Positions 8,587 to 15,805 of a stretch of DNA of 45,909 bases are shown in pieces (the stretch's first letter is position 1; every line of letters begins with the position of its first letter). This stretch comes from Bacteroides sp. (GTDB lineage Bacteria > Bacteroidota > Bacteroidia > Bacteroidales > Bacteroidaceae), in the NCBI GenBank assembly GCA_019414665.1, contig DXLO01000021.1, positions 1 to 45,909 of the forward strand, read 5' to 3'. The translations under genes and the position numbers were made by a program. Under the pieces are notes generated by a model that was not told the origin of the DNA, ran no database searches, and saw only the letters and a list, made by a program, of their open reading frames with translations.

Positions 8587-9132
8587 ATGTTGACATTTAC
8601 CAAAATCCAAACGAATCACAAACATTATGACTTTGTAGAAGAACTTTTACATCAGTCATTTCCTCTTAACGAGCGCAGAGATGATGATTGCCAACGGTTT
8701 AATACAGACAATAACCCGTTATTCCACTGTTATCTGATTACAGAAAACGTGGATGAAAAAGAAGAAAGTCTTATCGGATTGATTACAGTCTGGGAATTAA
8801 ATGGTTTTCGATATGTAGAACATTTGGCTACCTCACCAGCCATACGTAATAAAGGCTATGGTAAACTTATCATGGAAGCTCTCAAAAAGAAATTCTCAGG
8901 ACTTATCATCTTGGAAGTAGAAAGACCAGAAGATGAAATGAGCAAGCGCCGGATAGAATTTTATAAGCGATGTGGCTTTTCTCTTTGTGAAAAAGACTAC
9001 ATTCAGCCAGCCTACAGAAAGGGAGGTGAAGGAGTACCTTTATATCTGATGTATATTGGAACAGATAACATAGATCCGCAATATCCTGAAATAAGAAATG
9101 AGATCTATCAAAAAGTATATAATGTGAATTAG
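8587..9132 (+). CDS. GNAT-family N-acetyltransferase
   Basis: The protein has 181 residues. It has the acetyl-CoA binding region of GNAT enzymes: VEHLATSPAIRNKGYGKLIMEAL (motif A, R-x-x-G-x-G/A type) followed by LEVERPEDEMSKRRIEFYKRCGF (motif B with the usual YxRxGF-like end). Acceptor substrate is unknown. It lies 13 nt after the M64 peptidase gene with no terminator between. The stop codon runs straight into a repeat (GAAACAGCCTCA). Confidence 0.87.
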   Translation: MLTFTKIQTNHKHYDFVEELLHQSFPLNERRDDDCQRFNTDNNPLFHCYLITENVDEKEESLIGLITVWELNGFRYVEHLATSPAIRNKGYGKLIMEALKKKFSGLIILEVERPEDEMSKRRIEFYKRCGFSLCEKDYIQPAYRKGGEGVPLYLMYIGTDNIDPQYPEIRNEIYQKVYNVN

Positions 9133-9143
9133 AAACAGCCTCA
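9132..9143. repeat. Inverted copy of TGAGGCTGTTTC
   Basis: GAAACAGCCTCA, overlapping the last base of the GNAT stop codon, is the exact reverse complement of TGAGGCTGTTTC at 9291-9302. See the MITE-like entry that follows. Confidence 0.6.
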
Positions 9144-9290
9144 ATTACCATCGCAATTCTCATAAACACATAAATATAGCTGAAGAAATATCAATCTCTA
9201 ATTGCATAAAGACAATCGTATAAGTTGACACTTGAGTATCTTTATCAAAAATAGAAAGACGCTACCAAAAGATAATGTGTTTTCTAAAAA

Positions 9291-9473
9291 TGAGGCTGTT
9301 TCAAAATAGAACAGCGAAAGTAAAAATCTTACAGATTAAAATTGAGAAATAAAATCTCCTGCTTTAGTCTTTATTTATTATAATAATAGGACTAAAAGCA
9401 GGAGTTTTTTATGTCGTAATTTATATAGATGATAAGTAAACCTATCTCAGTTTTTTATTTTGATACAGCTCCA
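9291..9473. repeat. MITE-like dispersed element, copy A
   Basis: This lies in a 538-bp gene-free spacer. The left end is TGAGGCTGTTTCAAAATA (9291-9308) and the right end TATTTTGATACAGCTCCA (9456-9473), an imperfect inverted pair. The centre is a strong hairpin, CTCCTGCTTTAGTC (9356-9369) with GACTAAAAGCAGGAG (9390-9404) plus a run of six T, which can also terminate the GNAT transcript. A diverged second copy lies at about 37036-37198 with the same start (TGAGGCT...CAAAATAGAA) and the same CCTGCTTTAG hairpin. No coding capacity is seen. The remainder of the spacer (9144-9290, 9474-9610) shows nothing else. Confidence 0.55.
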
Positions 9474-9610
9474 TTTTAATGGAGCATACTGGCCTTTTCA
9501 TTATAGATTTACCTCCCTTTAATATTTCTGAATATTCGTTTTAATCTAACAGAATCTACAAGAATAATCCTGAAAGACAATAAGAAACGGCATACTTTGA
9601 TTATCTCAAT

Positions 9611-9647
9611 AAAAAAGAGAGGTTACTCTTCAACGGAGTAACCTCTC
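9611..9647 (-). terminator. Intrinsic terminator of the exb operon
   Basis: GAGAGGTTACTC (9617-9628) pairs perfectly with GAGTAACCTCTC (9636-9647). On the minus strand the stem is followed by a T run (the A run at 9611-9616). It lies 24 nt after the stop of the last exbD. Confidence 0.88.
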
Positions 9648-9670
9648 TCATTATAGCTTATCTTAAACTA

Positions 9671-10135
9671 TTACTGACGCTGTGTAGCAGAATAGTTAAT
9701 CTTCAAAGCATAAGCCTGACGAAGTGCCTGTTTTACTTCTGTTACAATACCCATCTTAGTCTTAGCATCGACTTTCAATGATACAGTCATAAACGGCTTA
9801 TCAGCTTCTTTCATGTTTTCACGTTCCTGATAGATGTAGTCCTGAACTTCTGATGCTTCAGCAAACTTATCATTCAACTGAATACGGTCAGTAGTACCCA
9901 TCTTCTTCTGGAATTCCGGCAAAGGTTTACCGATATAGATGAAAGAAACCAAAGATTTCTTTTCAAGCTTTTCCAATTCTGTAGCCTGAGGAACCTTAAA
10001 CTGAACCTTCAATGTAACTTCACGCATAGTTGTTACAATCATGAAGAAGAACAACATGGTAAAGATAAGGTCAGGCAAAGAAGAGGTGTTCAATTCAGGC
10101 ATCTCGCGCTTGCCACTCTTATTAAATTTTCCCAT
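9671..10135 (-). CDS. exbD: ExbD/TolR-family biopolymer transport protein (second copy)
   Basis: The protein has 154 residues: a short cytoplasmic N-terminus, one membrane segment (about 20-41: LPDLIFTMLFFFMIVTT) and a periplasmic domain. Asp22 in the membrane segment matches the proton-relay aspartate of ExbD. With ExbB it should form the proton-driven motor that energises TonB. It is the last gene of the unit, starting 2 nt after the stop of the first ExbD, with a strong terminator after it. The periplasmic part differs from the first copy, so the two ExbDs are not a recent duplication. Confidence 0.9.
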   Translation of the reverse strand: MGKFNKSGKREMPELNTSSLPDLIFTMLFFFMIVTTMREVTLKVQFKVPQATELEKLEKKSLVSFIYIGKPLPEFQKKMGTTDRIQLNDKFAEASEVQDYIYQERENMKEADKPFMTVSLKVDAKTKMGIVTEVKQALRQAYALKINYSATQRQ

Positions 10136-10137
10136 GA

Positions 10138-10725
10138 TTAGTTTCCTCCATATTTTTTAGGTTCTGCTTCAGAAATCTTTTGTGGATAGTAATCCATAAT
10201 AGCATCCTTCTCTTCCTCTGAACATTCTGCATATTCCTTACCAAACTTAGACTTAGCAAGTTCGCTACGTAATTCGTTATATGCAGCTACCAATTCATTC
10301 TGAACCTGAAGGTAAGCTTCATAGCTTGTACCAACGTCGTTCTGTACAGAAATTACATGCTTTTCAGTAATCATCACATCACCAAAGAATGGGATATTCT
10401 TTGCATGCTTTTCAGGCATGTTAGGATCATCATTCGGGTTTGCAATGAATTCTTTAGCCTTTTCTCTTAATTGCTTAATATCAGACCATTCTCCACCAAC
10501 CATCAACTGGTCGTCTTTGTTCAAACGAACCTGGAGAACGTTTCTTTCCTTAACAATGATATCATCTTTCTGATCTTTGTTTTCTGGTGGAGGCGGCAAA
10601 CGTCTCGCCAAACCACGGTCAGTATCCATTGATGTTGTAATAAGGAAGAAGATAAGCAACATGAAGGCGATATCTGCCGTTGAACTAGCATTAATTCCCG
10701 GCACTTTTCTATTCCTTTTTGCCAT
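10138..10725 (-). CDS. exbD: ExbD/TolR-family biopolymer transport protein (first copy)
   Basis: The protein has 195 residues. After a basic N-terminus (MAKRNRKVPG) comes a membrane segment containing Asp18 (TADIAFMLLIFFLITTSM), the conserved proton-carrying aspartate, then RRLPPPPE and a longer periplasmic domain than E. coli ExbD. It would act with the ExbB gene upstream. It lies 36 nt after the 4-TM protein and 2 nt before the second ExbD. Confidence 0.9.
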   Translation of the reverse strand: MAKRNRKVPGINASSTADIAFMLLIFFLITTSMDTDRGLARRLPPPPENKDQKDDIIVKERNVLQVRLNKDDQLMVGGEWSDIKQLREKAKEFIANPNDDPNMPEKHAKNIPFFGDVMITEKHVISVQNDVGTSYEAYLQVQNELVAAYNELRSELAKSKFGKEYAECSEEEKDAIMDYYPQKISEAEPKKYGGN

Positions 10726-10761
10726 TTTTACTTACTTCGTTTAATTAAACTTCAATGATAA

Positions 10762-11226
10762 TTACTTTTTAAAGATACCAGACAAGTTAATCAATGTACC
10801 GATAGCTGCGATACCGAACAATACATAAGTAGAGTAAAGCAACATATCAGAAACTTTCAACATTGTTACATCTGAATATTCAGATCCGTCACCTAAAACA
10901 ACAGTTTCAGAAGAACCGATATTGTAAGTTACGATTAACAGTACAACCAATAAGATCAATCCCAGCAAAGATTTAACAGCGCCTTTCGGATTATCTTTCA
11001 ATGCTCCACCAAACTGAGCGATAGCACCAATAAGTGTAGCAATAACAGTCACAGCAAACATTCCGTACATCAAGTACATCAGAGCTGGCGTATTAGCAGG
11101 TTCAACCAAACCTGCTGCATTTGTTTCGTTGTATCCTACTCCGAAGAACATGCCAAGCACAACCAAGATAAGGGCGATGCAGACATAGAATACGTAGTAA
11201 GAAACTTTGTATGATAATTTAGCCAT
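10762..11226 (-). CDS. Uncharacterised four-helix membrane protein of the exb operon
   Basis: The protein has 154 residues with four clear hydrophobic segments (about 8-30, 46-70, 83-103, 128-150) and a periplasmic-looking loop (SSETVVLGDGSEYSD). No named domain is recognised. It sits between exbB (10 nt upstream) and the first exbD (36 nt downstream) on the same strand, so it should be made together with the motor subunits. A role as an accessory subunit of the ExbB-ExbD complex is inference from position. Confidence 0.8.
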   Translation of the reverse strand: MAKLSYKVSYYVFYVCIALILVVLGMFFGVGYNETNAAGLVEPANTPALMYLMYGMFAVTVIATLIGAIAQFGGALKDNPKGAVKSLLGLILLVVLLIVTYNIGSSETVVLGDGSEYSDVTMLKVSDMLLYSTYVLFGIAAIGTLINLSGIFKK

Positions 11227-11236
11227 TGTTCAAAAA

Positions 11237-12040
11237 TTATTTTTTGTATTTCAAGTTGTATTTCATGATCATATCAAGCAATGTGATAGAAGAATCTTCC
11301 ATCTGGCTTGTGATAGCTTCAATCTTAGAAAGAATGTAGTTATAGAATACCTGAAGAATCAATGCTACAATCAAACCGAAGATAGTAGTGATCAACGCAA
11401 CTTTCATACCACCAGCAACAACTGTCGGAGAGATATCACCTGCACGCTGGATATTATCGAACGCCATAACCATACCGATTACAGTACCCAAGAATCCCAA
11501 AGACGGAGCCATTGCGATGAACAGTGTAATCCAAGAACATCCTTTTTCAAGGTAACCAGCCTGAACACCACCGTAAGATACTACAGAACGTTCAACAACG
11601 TCTACACCTTCGTCGATTCTCATCAGACCCTGATAGCAGATAGAAGCAACAGGACCACGAGTGTTACGGCAAATAGTCTTAGCACCTTCTACATCACCTT
11701 TTTCCAAAGCTGCTTCAACTTTAGCCATCAATTTTTTAACGTCAACTTCTGCCAAGCTCAAGTAAATGATACGTTCGATACAGAAAGCCAAACCAAGTAC
11801 CAATGCGATAGCAACCAATGACATAAAGCCAGCGTCACCTTCGATAAACTTAGTTTTCAACTCTTTGTGCATACTGCCTTCTTCAACTGTAGCAGTAGCT
11901 ACTTCTTCAGTTGCAGCAGGTGCAACCTGTTCTGTTTGTTCTGGAGCTGCTGTAGCTGTAGAATCCTGAGCCATAGCTGTCTGAGTCATTCCAAATGAGA
12001 GGACTCCCATCACTGCAAGAATTGCAAATAACTTTTTCAT
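11237..12040 (-). CDS. exbB: MotA/TolQ/ExbB-family proton channel protein with signal peptide
   Basis: The protein has 267 residues. Unlike E. coli ExbB it begins with a Sec-type signal (MKKLFAILAVMGVLSFGM...AMAQ) and an Ala/Glu/Thr-rich periplasmic stretch (about 25-55). Three membrane segments follow, with the MotA/ExbB core: GVQAGYLEKGCSWITLFIAMAPSLGFLGTVIGMVMAF and the final GGMKVALITTIFGLIVALILQVFYNY. It forms the pentameric channel that with ExbD uses the proton motive force to drive TonB. It heads a four-gene unit and follows tRNA-Ser by 74 nt. Confidence 0.92.
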   Translation of the reverse strand: MKKLFAILAVMGVLSFGMTQTAMAQDSTATAAPEQTEQVAPAATEEVATATVEEGSMHKELKTKFIEGDAGFMSLVAIALVLGLAFCIERIIYLSLAEVDVKKLMAKVEAALEKGDVEGAKTICRNTRGPVASICYQGLMRIDEGVDVVERSVVSYGGVQAGYLEKGCSWITLFIAMAPSLGFLGTVIGMVMAFDNIQRAGDISPTVVAGGMKVALITTIFGLIVALILQVFYNYILSKIEAITSQMEDSSITLLDMIMKYNLKYKK

Positions 12041-12114
12041 TGTGTGTCTAATTTTTAAGATTAAATAATTAATAGTTATAAATTGTTTTTAATTGTTTCA
12101 TCTTTTTCTCACTG

Positions 12115-12202
12115 CGGAGAGAACGGGATTCGAACCCGTGATACGCTTTTGGCGTATACACGCTTTCCAGGCGTGCCTCTTCAACCACTCGAGCACCTCT
12201 CC
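12115..12202 (-). tRNA. tRNA-Ser (GGA)
   Basis: This is an 88-nt class II tRNA. The acceptor GGAGAGG (12196-12202) pairs with TCTCTCC (12116-12122, one G-U), the discriminator is G, and CCA is not encoded. The anticodon loop is CTGGAAA with a CACGC/GCGTG stem, giving anticodon GGA. A long variable arm (ATACGC/GCGTAT) and the T arm ACGGG TTCGAAT CCCGT complete the serine tRNA shape. It is upstream of, and co-directional with, exbB. Confidence 0.95.
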
Positions 12203-12293
12203 TCATGACCTCGCTTGAAAGCCTTTTTCTTAAATCGAACGCAAATTACAAATAAAAATGCGAACGGCAAGCGATTTCAGCCACAAATGTATT

Positions 12294-12301
12294 CTTTTTT
12301 T
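12294..12301 (-). promoter_or_regulatory. Possible -7 box for tRNA-Ser and the exb operon
   Basis: TACATTTG on the minus strand lies about 90 nt upstream of the tRNA. No good -33 is visible. No clear promoter was found between the tRNA and exbB, so a shared transcript is possible. Confidence 0.3.
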
Positions 12302-12360
12302 TCGTCTTACATAACATTCACTAGCCAAAAGTTTATTTATACCCCTAAAATTAATAAACT

Positions 12361-13149
12361 TTAAAAACTATTCTCGGCATTTTTAAAAACTTTCAGCGCG
12401 TTTTCCGAGGTCACACGACCTATTTCCGAGAAGGAAACATCATACACTTCGGATAGTTTTTCGGCCACTTTTACCAGGTATGCACTTTCATTGCGCTTTC
12501 CTCTATAAGGAACTGGTGCCAGATAAGGTGAATCTGTTTCCAGAACTAAACGCTTCAAAGGTACAGATTTCAAAACTTCCGGCAAAATACTTTTCTTAAA
12601 AGTTACGACTCCATTTATGCCAAACATAAATCCGGGATACTCCATCAGCTTATGTGCGTCCTCTACTGTACCAGTAAAACTATGAAATATTCCGGTAAGT
12701 GATGTTTTACGATAGGGTTCCAGAACTTCAAGCAACTCCGGATAAGCCTCACGGCAGTGAATAATCAGCGGTAAATCATACTCAAGAGCCCATTTCACCT
12801 GAATATCGAATACCTCCATCTGCTCTTTTTTAAATGTCTTATCCCAGTATAAGTCCATCCCTACCTCTCCGATACCATAGAAAACTTGCTCCGAGCGCAA
12901 CCATTTTTCTACCGTACCCAGACGCTCTTTCCAGTTTTCATCTACCGAAGTCGGATGAAAACCAATCATAGGGTAGCACCCATCGTGAGAGTTACATAAA
13001 GCCAACATTGCTTCTACTGAAGTATCATCTATATTCGGCATAAAAAGACGTGTCACTCCTGCCTCTGTAGCACGAATAATTGCCAACTCACGATCTTCAT
13101 CAAACTCTTCTGCAAAAAGATGTGTATGTGTATCGATTAAAGCTACCAT
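12361..13149 (-). CDS. TatD-family metal-dependent hydrolase
   Basis: The protein has 262 residues with the full set of TatD motifs: DTHTHLF at the N-terminus, GEVGMDLYWD, LIIHCREAYPE, GIFHSFTG and LETDSPYLAPVP. These supply the His/Asp/Glu ligands of a two-metal TIM-barrel nuclease. Family members act as 3'-5' exonucleases/DNases in the cytosol, with roles proposed in DNA repair. It follows the polyprenyl synthase gene by 19 nt on the same strand, so the two are likely co-transcribed, a pairing without an obvious functional link. Confidence 0.92.
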   Translation of the reverse strand: MVALIDTHTHLFAEEFDEDRELAIIRATEAGVTRLFMPNIDDTSVEAMLALCNSHDGCYPMIGFHPTSVDENWKERLGTVEKWLRSEQVFYGIGEVGMDLYWDKTFKKEQMEVFDIQVKWALEYDLPLIIHCREAYPELLEVLEPYRKTSLTGIFHSFTGTVEDAHKLMEYPGFMFGINGVVTFKKSILPEVLKSVPLKRLVLETDSPYLAPVPYRGKRNESAYLVKVAEKLSEVYDVSFSEIGRVTSENALKVFKNAENSF

Positions 13150-13168
13150 ATTGCTTATTTATTAAACG

Positions 13169-14152
13169 TTATAAATTACGTTCCATCAAACTCATTACAA
13201 AATCAGACAGATTGTTCTTGTATTCTTCTTCCACGTTCACCTCTTTCAGCAGCCTCATTCCTTCATGATAATATTCATTTATCTTATCTCGGCATATATT
13301 CTGCAAGCCCACCTTATTATATATAGCAGTAACAGCTTCTATCTTCTGGGCTGGTACATAGTCTTCAGCTTTCAACCATTCTTGCAAGGAAGCACGTGTC
13401 TTGTCATCCGACTTTTCCAATGCTGTTATCAGCATAAACGTTTTCTTATTACATAAAATATCACCTCCGATATTTTTGCCAAATACCAGCGGATCACCAT
13501 ATACATCCAAATAGTCATCCTGCAATTGGAAAGCAAGCCCTATCTGTATACCAAAATCATAAAGCAACTGTGCATCTTTTTCCGAAGCTCCTCCAAGCAC
13601 CGCTCCAATCTTTAAAGCACCGGCAAGCAGAACTGAAGTTTTCAAACGAATCATTTCCATGTATTCATCAACAGTCACATCCTCTCTGGATTCGAATTCC
13701 ATATCCCATTGCTGTCCATCACAAACTTCCAGAGCCGTACGCGAGAAGATATTCATAACCTGATGTGTATATTCTACCGGACACCCCTGCATCATAAACT
13801 GAAAAGAAAGTATCAGCATTGCATCTCCGGAAAGAATAGCTGTATTTTCATCCCATTTTTTATGAACGGTAGGTTTTCCACGACGCATATCCGCTTTATC
13901 CATCAAGTCATCATGCAAAAGCGTAAAGTTATGATAAGTTTCTATTGCCGTAGCCTGAGAGAATATTGCCTGCACATCTTCCTTAAACAGATTATAGGCA
14001 AGCAGCATTAACACCGGTCTCAGTCTTTTACCTCCCAGTCCTAACACATATTCTATCGGGTCGTACAATCCTTTAGGTTCATGAGAATAAGGCAATGATT
14101 CGATATAAGCATGAATTTGCTTCAATAATTCTTTTGAAGTCTGTTGCTCCAT
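13169..14152 (-). CDS. Polyprenyl (short-chain isoprenyl) diphosphate synthase
   Basis: The protein has 327 residues. It has both aspartate-rich motifs of trans-prenyltransferases, HDDLMDKADMRRGKPTVH (first, DDxxD) and LAFQLQDDYLDVYGD (second), plus GGKRLRPVL near residue 35. It condenses isopentenyl diphosphate with allylic diphosphates to give farnesyl/geranylgeranyl or longer chains. Bulky Phe/Leu residues before the first motif (HNFTLLHDD) suggest a short product, but chain length is not certain. ispH, which supplies its C5 substrates, is about 1.6 kb away on the other strand. It is followed by tatD. Confidence 0.9.
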   Translation of the reverse strand: MEQQTSKELLKQIHAYIESLPYSHEPKGLYDPIEYVLGLGGKRLRPVLMLLAYNLFKEDVQAIFSQATAIETYHNFTLLHDDLMDKADMRRGKPTVHKKWDENTAILSGDAMLILSFQFMMQGCPVEYTHQVMNIFSRTALEVCDGQQWDMEFESREDVTVDEYMEMIRLKTSVLLAGALKIGAVLGGASEKDAQLLYDFGIQIGLAFQLQDDYLDVYGDPLVFGKNIGGDILCNKKTFMLITALEKSDDKTRASLQEWLKAEDYVPAQKIEAVTAIYNKVGLQNICRDKINEYYHEGMRLLKEVNVEEEYKNNLSDFVMSLMERNL

Positions 14153-14184
14153 GATTTTTCTTTTTATTAAGGTTATAAAAAATT

Positions 14185-14232
14185 TTTAGGCACGAATGCA
14201 CAGTTTTCAATTCTGCGCAATCCGTGCCTAAA
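14185..14232 (-). terminator. Intrinsic terminator of tonB
   Basis: TTTAGGCACG (14185-14194) pairs with CGTGCCTAAA (14223-14232), with an inner TGcacAG/CTgcgCA stem. On the minus strand it is followed by a T-rich run (AAAAATTTTTTATAA). It sits 20 nt after the tonB stop and separates it from the prenyl synthase gene. Confidence 0.8.
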
Positions 14233-14252
14233 CAATATTATCTAGGAAAAGC

Positions 14253-14939
14253 TTACTGCAACTTGAATGTTACAGGTACGGTATATTTTACACGTACAGC
14301 TTTACCACGCTGCTTACCTGGTTTCCACTTCGGCATCATCTGGATCACGCGAAGTGCTTCCTTGTCCAAATACGGGTCAACACTACGAACAACAACCGGA
14401 TCGACGATAGAACCATCCTGGTTTACAACGAACTGTACGATAACACGTCCCTGTACACCATTTTCCTGTGCGATAGTCGGATACTTGATGTTCTTAGCCA
14501 AGAACTTCAAACATTCTGCCATACCACCCGGGAATTCCGGCATTTCTTCTACTACCTGGAAGATCTGCTGTTCTTCAACTTCCTCTTCTTCTACGACTTC
14601 AGGTACATACTTGATTTCAACAGCTTCACCTTTATCTTCGTTAGACTGAATAGTAGATTCTTCTACATCTGCATCATTTTCTGCAATCTGCAAAACTTCT
14701 TCTACTTTCGGTGCTTCGGGAGGAGGAGGAGCTTGTTTGGGTTCTTCCTGTTCCGTAATAGGAACCATTTCTTCTTCAAAAGGCACATCTACGATACCAC
14801 TATCGGCAGTGATTACGACATCACGTTTGGTCCATTCAAACGCAACGAACATTGCTGCCAATATCAGCACGAGCCCGATCAGTAAACCAGTGGTCTTCTT
14901 GCCTTCAAGATCGGCTTTCGGCGATTTTTTAATTTCCAT
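14253..14939 (-). CDS. tonB: TonB energy transducer
   Basis: The protein has 228 residues from MEIKKSPKADLEGKK, the start shared by Bacteroidales TonBs. An earlier in-frame ATG at 14990 is less likely because it lies between the -7 box and this start. One membrane anchor (about 19-36, TGLLIGLVLILAAMFVAF) is followed by a Pro/Glu-rich periplasmic spanner (QAPPPPEAPKVEEVL) and a C-terminal TonB_C domain containing YPTIAQENGVQGRVIVQFVV. It carries energy from ExbB/ExbD to TonB-dependent outer-membrane receptors. It is separately transcribed from the exb unit, which lies 2.2 kb downstream. Confidence 0.93.
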   Translation of the reverse strand: MEIKKSPKADLEGKKTTGLLIGLVLILAAMFVAFEWTKRDVVITADSGIVDVPFEEEMVPITEQEEPKQAPPPPEAPKVEEVLQIAENDADVEESTIQSNEDKGEAVEIKYVPEVVEEEEVEEQQIFQVVEEMPEFPGGMAECLKFLAKNIKYPTIAQENGVQGRVIVQFVVNQDGSIVDPVVVRSVDPYLDKEALRVIQMMPKWKPGKQRGKAVRVKYTVPVTFKLQ

Positions 14940-14976
14940 AAAAAAACTTTTATAGGTTAATAAATTCTCTGTTTGG

Positions 14977-15007
14977 CAAATGTAGTGCAAATCTTCGAAT
15001 ATGCAAC
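14977..15007 (-). promoter_or_regulatory. Promoter of tonB
   Basis: On the minus strand, GTTG (15004-15007), a 19-nt spacer and TACATTTG (14977-14984) fit the Bacteroidetes consensus, about 37 nt upstream of the ATG at 14939. Confidence 0.65.
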
Positions 15008-15068
15008 AAGATAAGGGTAAAAAATTGCAAAATACGTTTATTCCGTACTATCTGTCACGAAAATAGAC

Positions 15069-15076
15069 TATCTTTG
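15069..15076 (+). promoter_or_regulatory. -7 box of cmk-ispH
   Basis: TATCTTTG lies 36 nt before the cmk ATG and matches TAnnTTTG. No TTG is present at the ideal distance upstream. Confidence 0.5.
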
Positions 15077-15112
15077 ACTTCTGATTCTTTTTAACTCTAT
15101 AATAAATAAGGT

Positions 15113-15805
15113 ATGAACAAAATCATCATTGCAATCGACGGGTTTTCTTCCTGCGGAAAAAGTACAATGGCAAAAGATCTGGCTAAAGAAATCGGTTATA
15201 TATATATAGACAGCGGAGCAATGTACCGGGCTGTTACTCTTTACTGCATCGAGCACGGACTTTTCCTGGCGGATGGAAGCATCGATGAAGATAAGCTAAA
15301 GCAGCAGATGAGCAATATTCATATATCATTCCGTCTAGATACAGAAAGCGGACGTCCTCGCACATTTCTGAACGGAACGGATGTAGAAAACCAGATTCGG
15401 ACATTAAAGGTATCCTCACATGTCAGCCCTGTTGCAGCTTTGGGATTTGTACGTGAGGCTCTCGTACGCCAGCAGCAGGAACTTGGTAAAGAAAAAGGTA
15501 TCGTAATGGACGGAAGAGATATCGGCACAGCGGTATTTCCTGATGCAGAACTGAAAATATTCGTCACTGCATCTGCCGAAATTCGTGCACAGCGACGCTA
15601 TGACGAACTGAAAGCCAAAGGACAGGAAGCGTCTTTCGAAGATATCCTGCATAACGTAGAAGAGCGCGACCGCATAGACCAGACGCGTGAAGTAAGTCCT
15701 TTGCGCAAAGCAGACGATGCAATACTACTGGACAACAGCAACATGACTATTGCAGAACAGAAAGAATGGCTTATGAATCAATATCTTCAGGCAACTCATG
15801 CTTAA
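15113..15805 (+). CDS. cmk: Cytidylate kinase
   Basis: The protein has 230 residues, full length for bacterial Cmk. It phosphorylates CMP and dCMP using ATP. The P-loop DGFSSCGKST covers residues 9-18, YIDSGAMYRAVTLYC forms the nucleotide-binding region, and MDGRDIGTAVFPDAELKIFV plus the lid RRYDEL...RDRIDQTREVSPL are typical. The last 8 nt overlap the start of ispH, so translation of the two is probably coupled. A second, distantly related kinase (PF13189 type) is encoded at 32231. Confidence 0.95.
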   Translation: MNKIIIAIDGFSSCGKSTMAKDLAKEIGYIYIDSGAMYRAVTLYCIEHGLFLADGSIDEDKLKQQMSNIHISFRLDTESGRPRTFLNGTDVENQIRTLKVSSHVSPVAALGFVREALVRQQQELGKEKGIVMDGRDIGTAVFPDAELKIFVTASAEIRAQRRYDELKAKGQEASFEDILHNVEERDRIDQTREVSPLRKADDAILLDNSNMTIAEQKEWLMNQYLQATHA

